A DNA stretch of 64,000 nucleotides from Pomphorhynchus laevis (GCA_012934845.2 WNNJ02001344.1:235681-299680); one strand, 5' to 3'; positions 13,301-23,670 are shown, counted from the first letter of the stretch. Notes: generated by a model not told the origin, from the letters alone. Made by a program: numbers and translations.

Positions 13301-14429
13301 AACATCTGTATCAATTCACTTTTAAAATCATTAAACTCATTTTCATCGTAATTAAAATTATTTTATCTAAAATCGTCACTATAAATGTATTTTGTAATTT
13401 GAATGTTCGCTTTGAGCATCGTTGATGATTATTAAAATATTGCATTATATTAATATTATATATAATTTTATTATTAAATATTTAAATAGACTCAATTAGT
13501 CGATAAATATTTTTATATTTCTAATTACCTCTCACTAAAATATTTTGAAATTCGTTGTTTTAATTCATAGGGAATTTGCTGCAATAAAGACACATGCCCA
13601 CACATGACAATCGGCAATGAAGATATATATTTCTGTTCATCACACTCAGAGCTTAAGGAATGCAGTGCCATTGATTATGCTCGTCACACACTTGATCAAT
13701 CCTGTCATCAGCTTAGCAACCCTGAATTATTTCCTAGCAGGTAAACATCAATCTTCATAAAATAATATGCATGTTTGAGTGTTTTCTAATGCATCATTTA
13801 TGGAACACCGAGAAGATAAAAGAATTTATTAAATCTTCGAACACTGCGTTCGTCATTAGAATGCAAATAAAATGTTAAAATTCTATTAGTACAGCATTCC
13901 CTTGTCAACAAATTCATTTGCTTGACGCAGTTTCTCTCGTGGGTAAACGTTATGCTAATCAATCGAATGTTTAATCCTTATATTAATGTTTTATTCTTAT
14001 ATTTTACATATCGTTTCGTCTTCTAGACTAAACCTTTCCGACAATGCTTATTTGGAATTGATTTCAATTGCTCGTAAGATAAATCGAATTATAGCACACT
14101 TCAAGATAGTACACTCTGAACAATTTAATGCCTTTGAGGTGAGTTATTGTGTTATTTTCATTGTTTTCATACAAATTTAATGCATAGTCTCGTCTGTATT
14201 TTGTATCCGCAAGAGTATGTCATTACATTACAGTATCTCCTGTACTTTTATTCTGTTTATTAATGATTTTAATGTAGAATAGACCAAACTTTCGTTTTAT
14301 TTCGTGTTATTATTTATCCCTTAATTATAATCTATTAATCTGTTAATATGATTAATAACTATTATTTTTTAGAATAATCGGTTCCAGACGTTTTTGGTCC
14401 GCTACACATTAAATGCAATCGAAAATTAA
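1349..14429 (+). CDS. MOB4: MOB4/phocein-like STRIPAK subunit, six exons
   Basis: Exons: 1349-1462, 1513-1575, 11698-11838, 13571-13740, 14027-14138 and 14373-14429. Every intron is GT-AG and the reading phase is continuous (phase 0 except AG|A between exons 4 and 5). The product is 218 aa; human MOB4 is about 225. Landmarks of the family are visible: LRRN near the N-terminus, NNWPE in exon 2, EGQD and RQFCIE in exon 3, ECSAIDYARHTLD and FPSR in exon 4, RFQTFLVRYTL in exon 6. The MOB zinc ligands are kept as C-x4-C (CNKDTC) and H-x4-H (HFKIVH). MOB4 is known as an adaptor in the striatin-PP2A (STRIPAK) complex and acts in the cytoplasm. The C-terminus is about 20 residues shorter than usual and overall divergence is high, so a fast-evolving orthologue or a MOB paralogue are both possible. 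The start is the first ATG of the frame; a pyrimidine-rich AG acceptor lies at 1261-1276. Confidence 0.9.
2106..2155 (+). repeat. solo LINE 3'-end hairpin tail
   Basis: GTGGGCTTGTAAGCG leads into a hairpin and ends in ATTTGCCACTTAAAAATAAAT. It is the same 3' module that ends the LINE Y and Z copies in this window. No coding body is visible upstream. Confidence 0.65.
2813..3183 (+). pseudogene. LINE reverse transcriptase fragment
   Basis: About 120 codons are open. They begin at the catalytic YADDLVIISS motif and continue through GLAVNTDKTKMMKF and FIYLGFTLTS, which are the RT motifs following YADD in non-LTR elements. The fragment lacks the N-terminal RT motifs, endonuclease and C-terminus, so it is a truncated dead copy inside the MOB4 intron. 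The sequence does not match families X, Y, Z, V or W closely; a separate LINE clade is likely. Confidence 0.65.
3260..4110 (-). mobile_element. LINE Y, 3' half
   Basis: Reading on the minus strand, the coding part enters after the YADD motif (NPDKSKIMWILP, then FLGFDFDNRLL, PFVRDKVRSS and DYCLSLFSNSPKS). It runs through the C-terminal RT/thumb region to a 3' UTR ending in the conserved hairpin tail at 3260-3309. The protein layout is that of LINE Z but the sequence is clearly diverged. Frameshifts separate the pieces at about 3622 and 3530. It is 5'-truncated and dead. The tail hairpin here is nearly a perfect palindrome (GCGTGCAA / TTGCACGC). Confidence 0.8.
4114..4612 (+). pseudogene. probable CR1-type LINE C-terminal remnant
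   Basis: One frame is open for about 166 codons. A second frame reads DYPRKLRRLRCQSLRDNHYC, which resembles the post-RT region of CR1 LINEs (a YP..L..L...SL pattern). Frameshifts are likely. The family assignment is weak and I cannot exclude an unrelated decayed gene. Confidence 0.35.
4625..4770 (+). repeat. 25-bp tandem repeat
   Basis: About three near-perfect copies of a 25-bp unit (CATTAAGACTGGAATGGCAT plus CAACT) are followed by degenerate copies rich in ATTAAGATTAATAA. A related single copy occurs near 5275. Confidence 0.75.
4960..5290 (-). pseudogene. RLE-type LINE, 3' piece (restriction-like endonuclease)
   Basis: The minus strand encodes ERTFCDVTVFSTLA and then SAFEYTKHRKIAKF. These align with ERSLFDICVFSHLA and NAFNYHEARKNSKY of the better copy at 55283-57080. 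That places it in the C-terminal endonuclease domain. The matching N-terminal half lies next to it in the opposite orientation (5403-5880), which suggests a 5'-inverted insertion. Confidence 0.65.
5403..5880 (+). pseudogene. RLE-type LINE, N-terminal Cys-rich half
   Basis: The first 57 codons are strikingly Cys-rich (CCSCNGQ, then CKSCKCVK, then CTNCSAASCFN), typical of a zinc-binding N-terminus. After frame breaks comes ADDLFEAVIH, a TAG stop where family members have Trp, then RFNLMTLPLCSASNKIVEII and FSQLVLQIM. From memory this Cys-rich head followed by a HWR-x-NLF-type block is the N-terminal arrangement of RLE-type elements of cnidarians and other invertebrates. No intact RT follows; LINE X sequence begins at about 5895. 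Confidence 0.55.
5895..6410 (+). pseudogene. LINE X reverse transcriptase fragment, fused to LINE Y
   Basis: This stretch is a diverged copy of the RT N-terminal half of LINE X at 25690-27370. Shared segments include LTADQRREVAVTMLLA, FHGFVKSRSVHSAVGEV and DFFLDFSAAFNRISIPFA. It carries several stops and frameshifts and stops just after the VEILLYTKR segment, before the YADD motif. The sequence then switches without a gap to LINE Y 3' sequence at about 6410, making a chimeric copy. Confidence 0.75.
6411..6818 (+). mobile_element. LINE Y 3' end, downstream part of an X-Y chimera
   Basis: From about 6411 the sequence reads SYHLASLDLPTIYCRVQIRL and continues to FKRQIRSNLKNLSA, then a stop and the hairpin tail at 6768-6818 (stem arms GCGTGC and GTACGC). 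It closely matches the Y copies at 23670-24120 (minus) and 3260-4110 (minus). There is no Y sequence upstream of the junction, so the 5' end was replaced by LINE X sequence. Confidence 0.8.
6840..8975 (-). mobile_element. LINE X 5' half, inverted (ORF1, CCHC, endonuclease)
   Basis: The minus strand starts near 8960 with MLVDTTTKELRKMFGENL and a 5' leader. After a frameshift near 8796 it enters an ORF1 domain with VKVNNLPPHLEEND. A gag-type zinc knuckle follows, CSNCGESHPAWSRKC, as in I/R1/jockey ORF1 proteins. The ORF2 endonuclease start is LNILQWNSRGA and its catalytic segment is VLGDFNDRTGRW near 7240. Frameshifts separate all pieces. RT is absent. Immediately to the right is the X 3' end on the opposite strand, so this looks like a 5'-inverted LINE. 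That both halves are one family is inferred, since the other X copies do not overlap this part. Confidence 0.7.
9037..9325 (+). mobile_element. LINE X 3' end
   Basis: The frame reads RWALKRAQHLSLKEKAQV, RLWGTWAISGLVFFSRGRPP and ends WFSRRAAC-stop. It matches the C-terminus of LINE X at 25690-27370 and the X pieces at 60045-60271 and 61640-61756. A short 3' UTR ending near CGGAGGCC follows. Placed head-to-head with the inverted 5' half at 6840-8975. Confidence 0.8.
10370..10900 (+). pseudogene. LINE V-like C-terminal remnant
   Basis: SSLVRPYMEYCIAACFLTIE aligns with the ALVRPHLEYCVQATFPTT segment of LINE V at 36220-37260. Broken frames downstream contain further weak matches to the C-terminal region. 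It lies in MOB4 intron 2, on the same strand as the gene. Confidence 0.6.
12185..12680 (+). pseudogene. RTE-clade LINE remnant in MOB4 intron 3
   Basis: Decayed frames read KSKDVHYDKLYADLNNPDG and then CRHYNSRQRT, resembling the YDKL-x-G-x-YR-x-A-x-R-x-R linker of RTE LINEs. Further on are VTFTFANLFNRLQSML, TGGVPE and the expected spacing to the NYR/MK-x-WE block. Stops and substitutions are frequent. The clade call rests on remembered RTE consensus and is moderate. Confidence 0.45.
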
Positions 14430-14880
14430 CTGTCACAAAACAGTTTTTGAAATCCCTTAAGTTTGATAATATCGATATAAATTAATATTCAATTAAATAA
14501 TTCAATGCGCTCGATGCGCCTGCTTTCGTTAGTTTTTTGCACTAACAATAACATGCACGTTCGCATGTTGTCGTTGATCCTCAGAAGATTCTCATTTTGA
14601 CTTAATTACAGTCAAAGTTGAAAATTCAATTTCGCATAGCAAAGAATACGCGAACCGTAAAATAATTTAACTGCTTTCAAACATATCAATGACTAGGATT
14701 TCTTAACGGAAAGCCAACATTTATCAAAACTCAGCTCGGTAAATTTTGATTGAAGAAAAGAATCGGCGTGGACTTCAATGAACTGTATATCATTTTTTAA
14801 TTTTTGCCTCATTTACAATGAATCAGTCATATTCGACGACGAGAACGATGCAAAGTAATAAAGAAGCGCTGACTGGAGTT
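14430..14880. other. MOB4 3' flank, nothing recognised
   Basis: AT-rich sequence after the MOB4 stop. I see no canonical AATAAA close to the stop; ATTAAA-like hexamers occur near 14490. No coding frame stands out. Confidence 0.4.
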
Positions 14881-16100
14881 AAATGATAGTAGAAATGATT
14901 TGTGGGATAATATTTAGCTTTGATGCAAATTCGTCGATGGTTGGAGAGCAATTAAAAATACGATTTGAGATCTTGGACTTGCCAATTTCTCATCAAACGA
15001 ATTCAACTTTTAATTTCTCGACTAACCTTTTAAGACTTAAATTCAGTGCATTAAATTTGTCGAATAAATCCTAAAAAAAACTGAACTTTCAACTATCAGA
15101 TTTGGCCATTAAAGTTAAATCTAAATTCCAAATCATCAGCCTCAATGAAATAACTCACTTCTAGTTTCAGATGCACCAATCGTTTTAAAAATTTTCCTTT
15201 TGACAAATATTGAACTCTAGTGTGAAACAACAAATATTCGAAGCAGAAGTCTTCACATCACAAAGTTGTTAAAAAATACTTGTTTGTAGCGGTCGTGATT
15301 TAAATGAATTGATTCATAACAAGTTGAAGGTCTTGAGTCAACGACTTGTACACGAGTGCTTATCCATTAATCATACAGTGAACACTGTGATGTTTAAATT
15401 TATCTATCTGCAAGCATCTTTTTCCTAGCTCTCTTTCACTGACAAATGATGGACATTTGTCAGTGCAGATACAGTTATTCTAATTGAACACCTCAACGTT
15501 TCCGTCTACAGATTTTGTTCACTCATTAAATAAGAAATTGTTGACAAGCTTTCCATCTTTGACGTGAAGAACAAAATCAAGAACTTGAGACTTTCAACGT
15601 CTGTTGATTCATCAATTTGCAAGAACCAAAAGGCACTAAATAATCCAAAGTCACTGCGAATTGGATCCTGTAAGTTCTTCAATTCACTGCGCTATTGTTA
15701 GACAACGAAAATATTTTAACTTTAGCTGCAGGTTAAATTTCATGGATGGTTTCGATAACAATCGTTATTGATGTAGCGATTACGTTTTTGAAAGATGTGA
15801 GATTTACTGCAACTAGTATCTGACGATTAGTCTATTTTTGGGAGCTTTATAAATACTGCTAACCTTGACTGTTTGACTTTCTGAACTTTGAGATTATCAA
15901 AATACTTGTGGTTTATCCTTCAGTGATTGATGATTCAAAATATAATGCCTTCACTGTTGGCTCGGGTCAGGACATCTTTTGATATGGATTCATTGCAAAT
16001 CAGACAAAACAAACGGTCACCAGCAACTCAATCTTTCTTATGAAACCAAATTCGATTTAGCTTTGTTTTTCCTTGTGTCCATTTCTTTCAAGCCAACAGC
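14880..16100 (-). pseudogene. decayed hAT (ZBED/SCAND3-like) transposase
   Basis: The order on the minus strand is that of a BED-finger hAT transposase. A finger remnant RLFCLICNESISKDVLTRA is near 15980, then LNHQSLKDKPQVF. The hallmark LQIDESTDVESLKFLILFF follows near 15600, then FLKRLVHLKLEVSYFIEADD near 15150, and DLFDKFNALNLSLKRLVEKL near 15050. Stops and frameshifts are scattered throughout, so it is dead. I did not find clear terminal inverted repeats or an 8-bp target duplication. Confidence 0.7.
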
Positions 16101-18020
16101 TTTTGTTAAATATTTGTCTATAGCTAAGCTTTGTTATAATTAAATCATCAATTTCTTACTTCATAAATTTCACGTAAAAACAACAGGATTCTAAACGAAA
16201 ATATTGAAACGTTTTAGTAATAGAGTAATTGCAAAATGACGTAGCAAACATGCAAAACCCTTGGAAAACCATGTGAAAATACTCTACTAATAGTGAATTT
16301 TAGAAAAGAAAAAATTATTACAAAGCTATTTATTGCAGTTGGTCGTCACAATAAGGTGTAAAATAATTTAATCCAAATTAACTTTGACAAAGTTTAAAAA
16401 CCCTAACAAATTTAAATATTTTTCAGAAACCTCGCTGCACATATGGCGATTTTTCTCGGCAGACATATGCGCCTCGATACAATTTTAGGAAACATTGCTT
16501 TAGATACTTCGAGTTAAACAAAATCTTACGTTTTCTGAAATATGTATATTTTAATCATACGAACATAAACTTAAGATAACATTTATCGTGAAGACATCGT
16601 CAATCGACAAATCTTTGATTATAATATTTTAAATTACATATTATCGTGTTTGGTTAATTTAATTTGAAATAATTATAATTATAATCTTTGAAATAATTAT
16701 AATTAGTAATAGTTACAATTTAAACTCTTAATTCTTTAAAATTAATTAGTTCTTAATTAATTTTTTTATTCTTTATTTTAATTTTTTATTCTTTATTTAT
16801 GTTTGTTAAATGTTTTGCACTTGGATTGCATAGAAATGGATGCTCAATTAATAATACTTAAATAATTAAACAATAATTATATTTTTGAACAATGTCTAAA
16901 TTGTTTGTTAAAGCATATATATTACATTTATAGTTTATCATAAATCTAATTATATATATGTGCATTTGGTTCTCTAGAGCTAATTAACAGACTATTTGAG
17001 ACCTAATTAAATTATAAATAGATCATTAGTAGGATAATATTACATTTAAAATTCAGTTCTAATGGGAATCAATATACCTAGTTTGATATTATAGTGCTAG
17101 GCTTCATGTCTCAACACCTGAGTAACAACTTATCTACATTTAACATGAAAGTATTGTTTTTTATTTGAAAGAAAAACATTTTAATTAGATAAAATTTAAC
17201 TTAAATATTATTTTATATTTTAGAGTAACAAAAACCTTGCGCTGCGATTCTCTCGATTTATTGAGGAACATAAGTTAAATGCGTAATCAGAATTTAGCTT
17301 ATTTATTAAAATACTGTGGATTTTGTCTATTTTTAAAATTCGATTTTATTTTTGTTCTCTCTCTTTTAGAACATTTGATAAAAGGTAAAATTACTGTAAT
17401 ACATGACTGTTTGTGTATTTTCAACATCAATGAATATGTCAACATAATATCAACATAATATAATAGGTATTAAAAATATAACTACTTGCTAGTCTTTTGT
17501 AATAACTAAAAAGTCATGAATCGACAATTGAGGGACGTTTGCGTCGTATTATCATTTCAACCCTAAAATTCTACCATAACATTATTGTTTAAATGCCAAG
17601 AATATCAGTTTTAAACTTATATATAAATTTTCCGAATGGTATCTTTTATATTTATTGTGTTTTATCCAAACTGGCCACAATAAAATTAAAAATAAGGCTG
17701 TATTATAATTGCGATGCATCAGGCAATTTATCATACAGTTACAGGAATTCACCATAATATGCAACGGAAATCTTTAATGTTCGCGTATTTTTAATCAATT
17801 TCACTATCTAGAATCTGAATTTTGCCATCAAGCTCGTCCTTTATATTTTGCATGCAATTCAAATTGCTCAAATCGAGCTTATTTGTAAAAGATAGAAAGC
17901 AAAATAAAGATATCATTAAATAGTAATTTTACATTATTTTTTAATATTTTTAAATTTATAATAAAAATCTATTTTTATTAATTGACTGCGATGTGCCAGA
18001 ATAATGATTAGAGCTCATCA
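16100..18020. other. AT-rich intergenic DNA
   Basis: Very AT-rich sequence with no convincing exon, RNA gene or LINE coding region on either strand. Short open frames here show no family signature. Confidence 0.5.
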
Positions 18021-18134
18021 AGATGACCTGAAAAAAATATAAAAATTAAATTATTATAAATAACTAATAAGTAATTAAGATGACCTGAAAAAAATATAAA
18101 AATTAAATTATTATAAATAACTAATAAGTAATTA
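18021..18134 (+). repeat. 57-bp tandem duplication
   Basis: Two adjacent, essentially identical copies of a 57-bp AT-rich unit starting AGATGACCTGAAAAAAATAT (18021-18077 and 18078-18134). The identity points to a recent duplication. Confidence 0.9.
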
Positions 18135-18261
18135 TATAAGAATTTATATAATTTATATTTATATTAAGTTAAAAATATAAATCAATTTTTATAAATATAT
18201 AATCAAATAATATTTTATTTTGCCACAGAAATAATCGAATATATTAATCGAACATTATTAG

Positions 18262-18298
18262 TTTTTAAATCGAACAGGAAAGCTGTTCGATTTAAAAA
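18262..18298. repeat. perfect 16-bp inverted repeat (hairpin)
   Basis: Arms TTTTTAAATCGAACAG (18262-18277) and CTGTTCGATTTAAAAA (18283-18298) are exact reverse complements around a GAAAG loop. A third copy of the arm core, AATCGAACAGGAAAG, occurs near 18350. No ORF is linked to it; it could be a fold-back element remnant. Confidence 0.8.
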
Positions 18299-18299
18299 T

Positions 18300-19640
18300 A
18301 TATTAATATATTAATATAGAATATATTAATATATTTAGAATATATTAATCGAACAGGAAAGTGATAACGAATAACAATCTAAGCTGAAAATTAAATAAGT
18401 CATTGTAATAATATAATTATATATTCACTATAATATACACTTATATATAATTACATATATAATTACAGTTTAGTAAAATTAGTAATTACAATTTAGTAAA
18501 CTATGAATTATATAGTCAACATAATGAACGATTAATTCCTATCAACATTTGAATTTATTAAAAATTTCTAATGTAATTGTAGAGATGAGCGAGTCGTATA
18601 CAATCAGCGTTAGCATTTGCTTTAAATTATACTTTTAACGACCTGAATAAATTAGCAATTCTTTATTTTACTGTTAAAATAAAGTTAAGCAAACGTTAAT
18701 TTGAACTTCAAATTTAAAAAGTCAACAACTTTAGCTGAATACTTAATTTTTAGCTGATTTTGAATTGTAGCTAACTGTTGTTGGCGTTTTGTTATTAAGT
18801 TGTTTGAGTTTTATAATTTAGGATATTCAACAGAATACTCTAAATTTACAATTTCGAGACAATTCAAGCTCGAAAATGAAAAAATAACAATATTAATTAT
18901 TGTAATGATTATTTTATTTAATTTTCATTTATTTTTTGATAAAATTGTGATTACGATGTAATTCTCACAATAAAAATTTATTAATAATTTATAATTAATT
19001 TACAATTAATATAATTAAATATTTATTAATTAATATTTATATTAATTAATTATTTATATTTTAATAGAAATATTTTCAATTATAAGTTTACTTAATTATA
19101 TTTCAATTGCATTCAAACATTTTCTCCTGTTCAAATTAAGAAAACCTGTATATTTCTCCTAGTGATTACTATTATCAAACTTGTCATCTATAGTTTTTTT
19201 AAACTTTAAGTTGATAAACATGTGCAGTCATTGCCACTATTGAAATTATTATTATTTATTCTGCATGCCACTACAATCATATCTATAAGCCAACAGCAGT
19301 ACGCTACATTTCAGAATTGGTGGACCTTATCAGCTACTGATCCAGTACCCACGTTTCGGTTCTTTTAATGATTCCTGACGATCACTCGACTCGTCTGCTT
19401 TACTGACAATTAAATTTAATGAAAGGCTTTTCATCTTACACATTTAATTCAGTATGGATTCACAACGCATTACTTTGGAACGATCTACTCTGTCGATTTA
19501 CTTGGCAGACAAGATATGATACTTAATATATTTATAATATAATTGTTGTATGTAATATATTAATATATTAAAAATTTATAAATGTGAGATTTATAATTAT
19601 ATAAGAATATAATTGAATAATTAAAAAAGCGTTTAATATT
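18300..19640. other. AT-rich intergenic DNA
   Basis: No gene or recognisable element. Runs of ATATTAATATATTA and TTAATTAATT dominate. Confidence 0.45.
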
Positions 19641-22380
19641 GGTTTCAAATATCAAAATTCTCTATTTTTAAAGTGATCGTCGTAAATATCAAAATTATAA
19701 CACATTAAATATTGGTGAAACTGCATTCTTGATACAACATTATTTTTATGCTAATTTTCAAGCAAGTGTAGGGAATTGTTTTTTTTATTATTTAGAATTA
19801 TAAATCGACAACATATTATTAAAATATTAAATTTAAAATATATAAATCAACAAAATGTTAAACATTTATTTAAGCGAAAAAAATTATGGATGGATAGTAA
19901 ACAATATGCTTTGTATTAGAATAAGGTACACTAAATAATCAAATTTTATCTGAGCAAAACATCATTAGCAAGTATTAAGCACGGCTGCTATGTTGGGTCG
20001 ATAAATAGGAGCCGAAATCTGATAACGTAGCAGTTTCAAATATCAAAATTCTCTATTTTTTAAAGTGATCGTCGTAAATATCAAAATTATAACACATTAA
20101 ATATTGGTGTATAGATATATTATATTGTATTATAATTATGATTATTGACATGTAAACTTTGTTTTCCCGGTAATATAATCTCAGTCAGAAATACTGAAAC
20201 TATGTATTCTATGCATTCTTGATACGACATTATTGTTCTGCTAATTTTCAAGCAAGTTTGATGAATTTTTTACTTCCTATAATGTAGAATTATAAATCAA
20301 CAAATATTATTAAAATATATAAGTAAAGAAACTATTATTAAACATTTATTTAAACTATTATGGAAAAAAGTTATGAATGGATAATAAACAATATGCTTTG
20401 CATTAGAATATGATAGTAGATAATTAAAATTCATCAGAGGAATTGCGTAATTAGCATGCATTTGGTCCCGCTGCTATGATGGGTCGAGGAATAATTACTA
20501 TGCATTTAGCCCCGCTGGATATTGGGTCCAGGAATAGTGGCCGAAACATGATAACATGGCAGTTTATTCAATACATCTATTCCTTATTATGTTACATCGT
20601 CTGTTTATTAGTCAATTCATAAAAAGTTGCCTTTATTTTATATTTTAACTTGATATAAGTATAAATTCTATTAAATATTATATAATTATTTATTATTTAT
20701 CTTTATTTTTGTTTTATATATAGTATAAAATACGTAGACTCAGTTATCTGATTTCTTTTAAATTTCAGTTTTAAACTTTAATAAAATTATATTAAATATT
20801 ATATAATTATATATCCTTATTTTTATTTAAATATTGTATAAAATACATATACTCAGTTATCTGATTTGTTCAACTGACAAGTTATTATTGACATGTGGAC
20901 TTTGTTTTCGCAGTAATATAACCTCTGTCAGAAATACTGAAACTATGTATTATTGATACGGCATTATTTTTCTGCTAATTTTCAAGCAAGTTTGATGAAT
21001 TTTTTCTATTTCTTATAATGGAGAAGTATAAATCAACAAAATATCAATTAAAATAAATTAAAATTAGTTTAATTTGATTGGTTTTTATTTAAAATTCTGA
21101 TAATAAATTTTATCGTTATATAAATATAAATTGTATAAAATCTTATATAATTATTTATTATTTATACTTATATTTGATTTATATGGAGTATAAAATACGT
21201 ATACTCATTTATCTGATCTGATTGGAATTTAAAGACTAAAATACATGATGTTTAAGATAATTTTAAAAGCAGTTTGTATCCAGCAGCAAAATGAAAGTAT
21301 AGAAAGAAATTTTAATGAAAGAATGTACATTCTCATATTATCGGTAGAAATGAAGAAAAACATTTCGGCGAGTGAATAAGACATTGACATATTTAAATCA
21401 TGCAGATAGATTATAATTTCGATGTGGTTACTAATCGTCCATTCCAAAATATAAAATTTGATGTTCCTATTAAAACAAAAAATTAAAATTGCACATTCTC
21501 GGCTATTTCGACTATCAATTATATAAAAATATTATTATATAATAATATTAATAAATTTATTATTTATAGTTATTTAACTTTATTTTGGAAGTTAAAATAA
21601 AGTTTATTTTCGTATATAATTTTTTTTTACTTATTTCTATTTTTATTTATTTTTTAATTTTATATATTATTAAAATAATAAATGTAATTTATTTTTAATA
21701 AAAATTTCATAATTTATTTTTAATTTAAAAAAGGTCGTCTCACTTCGCTAATCCTACATGAACCAAAACCTAATTAAAAAGCAGTTCCACCTGATGACCT
21801 CTAATCCTTATCATGATACCATGATACATTGTATATTATTTATTAGTCAATTCTTAAAAAATGACTTTGATTTTAAATTTTATCGTTATATAAAGATTAA
21901 GAATATAAAATCTTATATAATTATTTATTATTTATAATTATTTATCTTTATTTTATAGCATAAAATACGTAGACTCGGTTATCTGAACTGATCGGCTCTC
22001 ATATGAGCTTTAATTATATTAAGGCTTTAGTTGACATTTTACACTAAACTTAAACTCTTCAGTGGAAATTTTTAAGATAAGATAAAAAAGATAATAAGAT
22101 AATATATATAATAAGATATCTGATAATTAAATGTCATTGGGGAAAATACGTCATTAGCATGTATTTGGCCTCGATTCTATGTTGGATCGAGAAATACAGT
22201 GGTTCACAATCGCATCTCTTTTGTATCATTGGGTAGAAGAGTTAGGGGCCGAAACCTGATTACATTGCAGTTCCTCCTGATGACCTCTAATCCTTATTCG
22301 AATACATCGTATATTATTTATTAGTAAATTTATAAAAATTGGGTTTTATTTTAAATTACAATTTTAACTTGATTAGTGTA
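19640..22380. repeat. diverged repeat family R, about five partial copies
   Basis: Copies begin near 19640, 20034, 20870, 21770 and 22130. Shared blocks include AATATCAAAATTATAACACA, GCTAATTTTCAAGCAAGT, TAAACAATATGCTTTG, a CGCTGCTATG-x-TGGGTCGA block, GGCCGAAACCTGAT and CCTGATGACCTCTAATCC. Copies differ by indels and substitutions and hold no long ORF. They look like a non-autonomous element or satellite-like repeat of unknown class. Confidence 0.6.
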
Positions 22381-22385
22381 TATTA

Positions 22386-22600
22386 GGGAGCTTGGTGTAT
22401 GAATGCCCTAACCAGTGTTAATTCCCAGTACATGAATATGTTCTAGAAGAACTTATTGAGCTTGTTAGGGGTGCTCCACTTCCATCCAGTTGTGTAGCAA
22501 CCCCTACTGATGAGACTCAAAAGTCGAAACAGCATATAATCAGTTTATGCTGTTTAGTCTTCTCGATTATTTCAATCAGAATAGAAATAGACGGGAAAAT
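22386..22600 (+). repeat. SINE-like repeat, copy with hammerhead core
   Basis: The unit reads GGGAGCTTGGTGTATGAATG, CCAGTGTTAATTCC, then AGGGGTGCTCCACTTCCATC, and ends in a hammerhead ribozyme core. A second copy at 22637-22830 shares the body but lacks the ribozyme. Schistosome Smalpha SINE-like repeats have this plan of a short repeat with a hammerhead domain. I infer a related type of element rather than the same family. Confidence 0.6.
22507..22554 (+). ncRNA. hammerhead ribozyme core
   Basis: All invariant core blocks are present in order and spacing. CTGATGA is at 22507-22513. Stem II is GACT/AGTC with a CAAA loop (22514-22525), followed directly by GAAA at 22526-22529. Stem III is a 7-bp hairpin, CAGCATA (22530-22536) with TATGCTG (22546-22552). 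The A after GAAC's GAA pairs the T of a GTT cleavage triplet, so cleavage would follow 22554. Stem I is only TAG/CTA (3 bp) in this fold. Alternatively TAGGGGT (22466-22472) pairs perfectly with ACCCCTA (22500-22506) as a closed stem I. Which fold is active, if any, is uncertain. Confidence 0.75.
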
Positions 22601-22636
22601 TAATTCATTTGTTTATCATTACCACCAGCACTGAAG

Positions 22637-22830
22637 GGGCTTGGTGTATGCACTCGATAAGAGTGCGTTTGAAACCTATATGTTAGGTCTTAGTGAGATA
22701 ATTTGTTTTGATGAATACTCTCACCAGTGTTAATTCCTAATACATGGATGTATACTAGGACTTATTGAGCTGCCTAGGGTGCTGCACTTGAATCCAGTTG
22801 GAGAAACATTTAATATTTTAATAAACATGT
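22637..22830 (+). repeat. SINE-like repeat, copy lacking the ribozyme
   Basis: Shares GGGCTTGGTGTATG, CACCAGTGTTAATTCCTAAT, TTATTGAGCTGCCTAGGGTG and GAATCCAGTTGG with the copy at 22386. It goes straight from CCAGTTGG to AGAAAC, so stem I loop, CTGATGA and stem II are deleted. Confidence 0.6.
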
Positions 22831-23670
22831 ATGAAATGGAAATGATAAAAATATCACCAGAACGTATCACTCCTACTATTGAACTCAATATTATTTTATA
22901 CTTACAAGATAGTCTTATTTTTGAGTTAGTTCTTAATGAAGCTGTCAATATTAACGACTTCGACTCCTACAATATTTAAAAATTTTAAAATTTTTAACTG
23001 TGAATTAAAATAAGTTACCTGAATTATTCCAGAATTATTATGCCAATTGGGTAAATTGTCATTTGAATAGGAGTAATGAAATAATAATATAATAGTGTAA
23101 CATATACACTTTAAAATCATCTAAAATTAAAACAAATTTATATTGCAAAATTAAAGTTGTTGTTAAAATTATATTGCTAAATTTAATATTGTGAAATTTC
23201 ATATTTTAATAATACATTGTATTATTTTATTGAATTAATATATTAATTTTTTAAATTAATCTATAAAATACATAAAATATATTTAATATATTTTTATAAA
23301 ATTAATATAATAATACACTATATTAATTATTTTTAAAATTATTTCATTGTTTTAAATTAGTATATTATTTAACAATCCTTTTTGATACAAAATTCATAGA
23401 TTATACTAGAAATACAAAATTACAGTATAGCCGGGAACCTTCACTTGTAAAAGGTGAAATTACAATCATTATAAATTCCAAAATTCATAAATCTTACTTT
23501 TAAAAAATTAAGTCATCTATTTTTGGTTAATAGTAATTAATGTTTAATTAATTAAAGATAAAGTGTAAATATAATATACTTAAAATATAAATTTTAATAC
23601 TTAAAATTTATATACTTAAAATATAAATTTTAAGTAAATAAAGATTATTTATATTAATAATAATACAAAT
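22830..23670. other. AT-rich intergenic DNA
   Basis: No gene or element recognised. Several short open frames on both strands lack family features. Confidence 0.45.
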
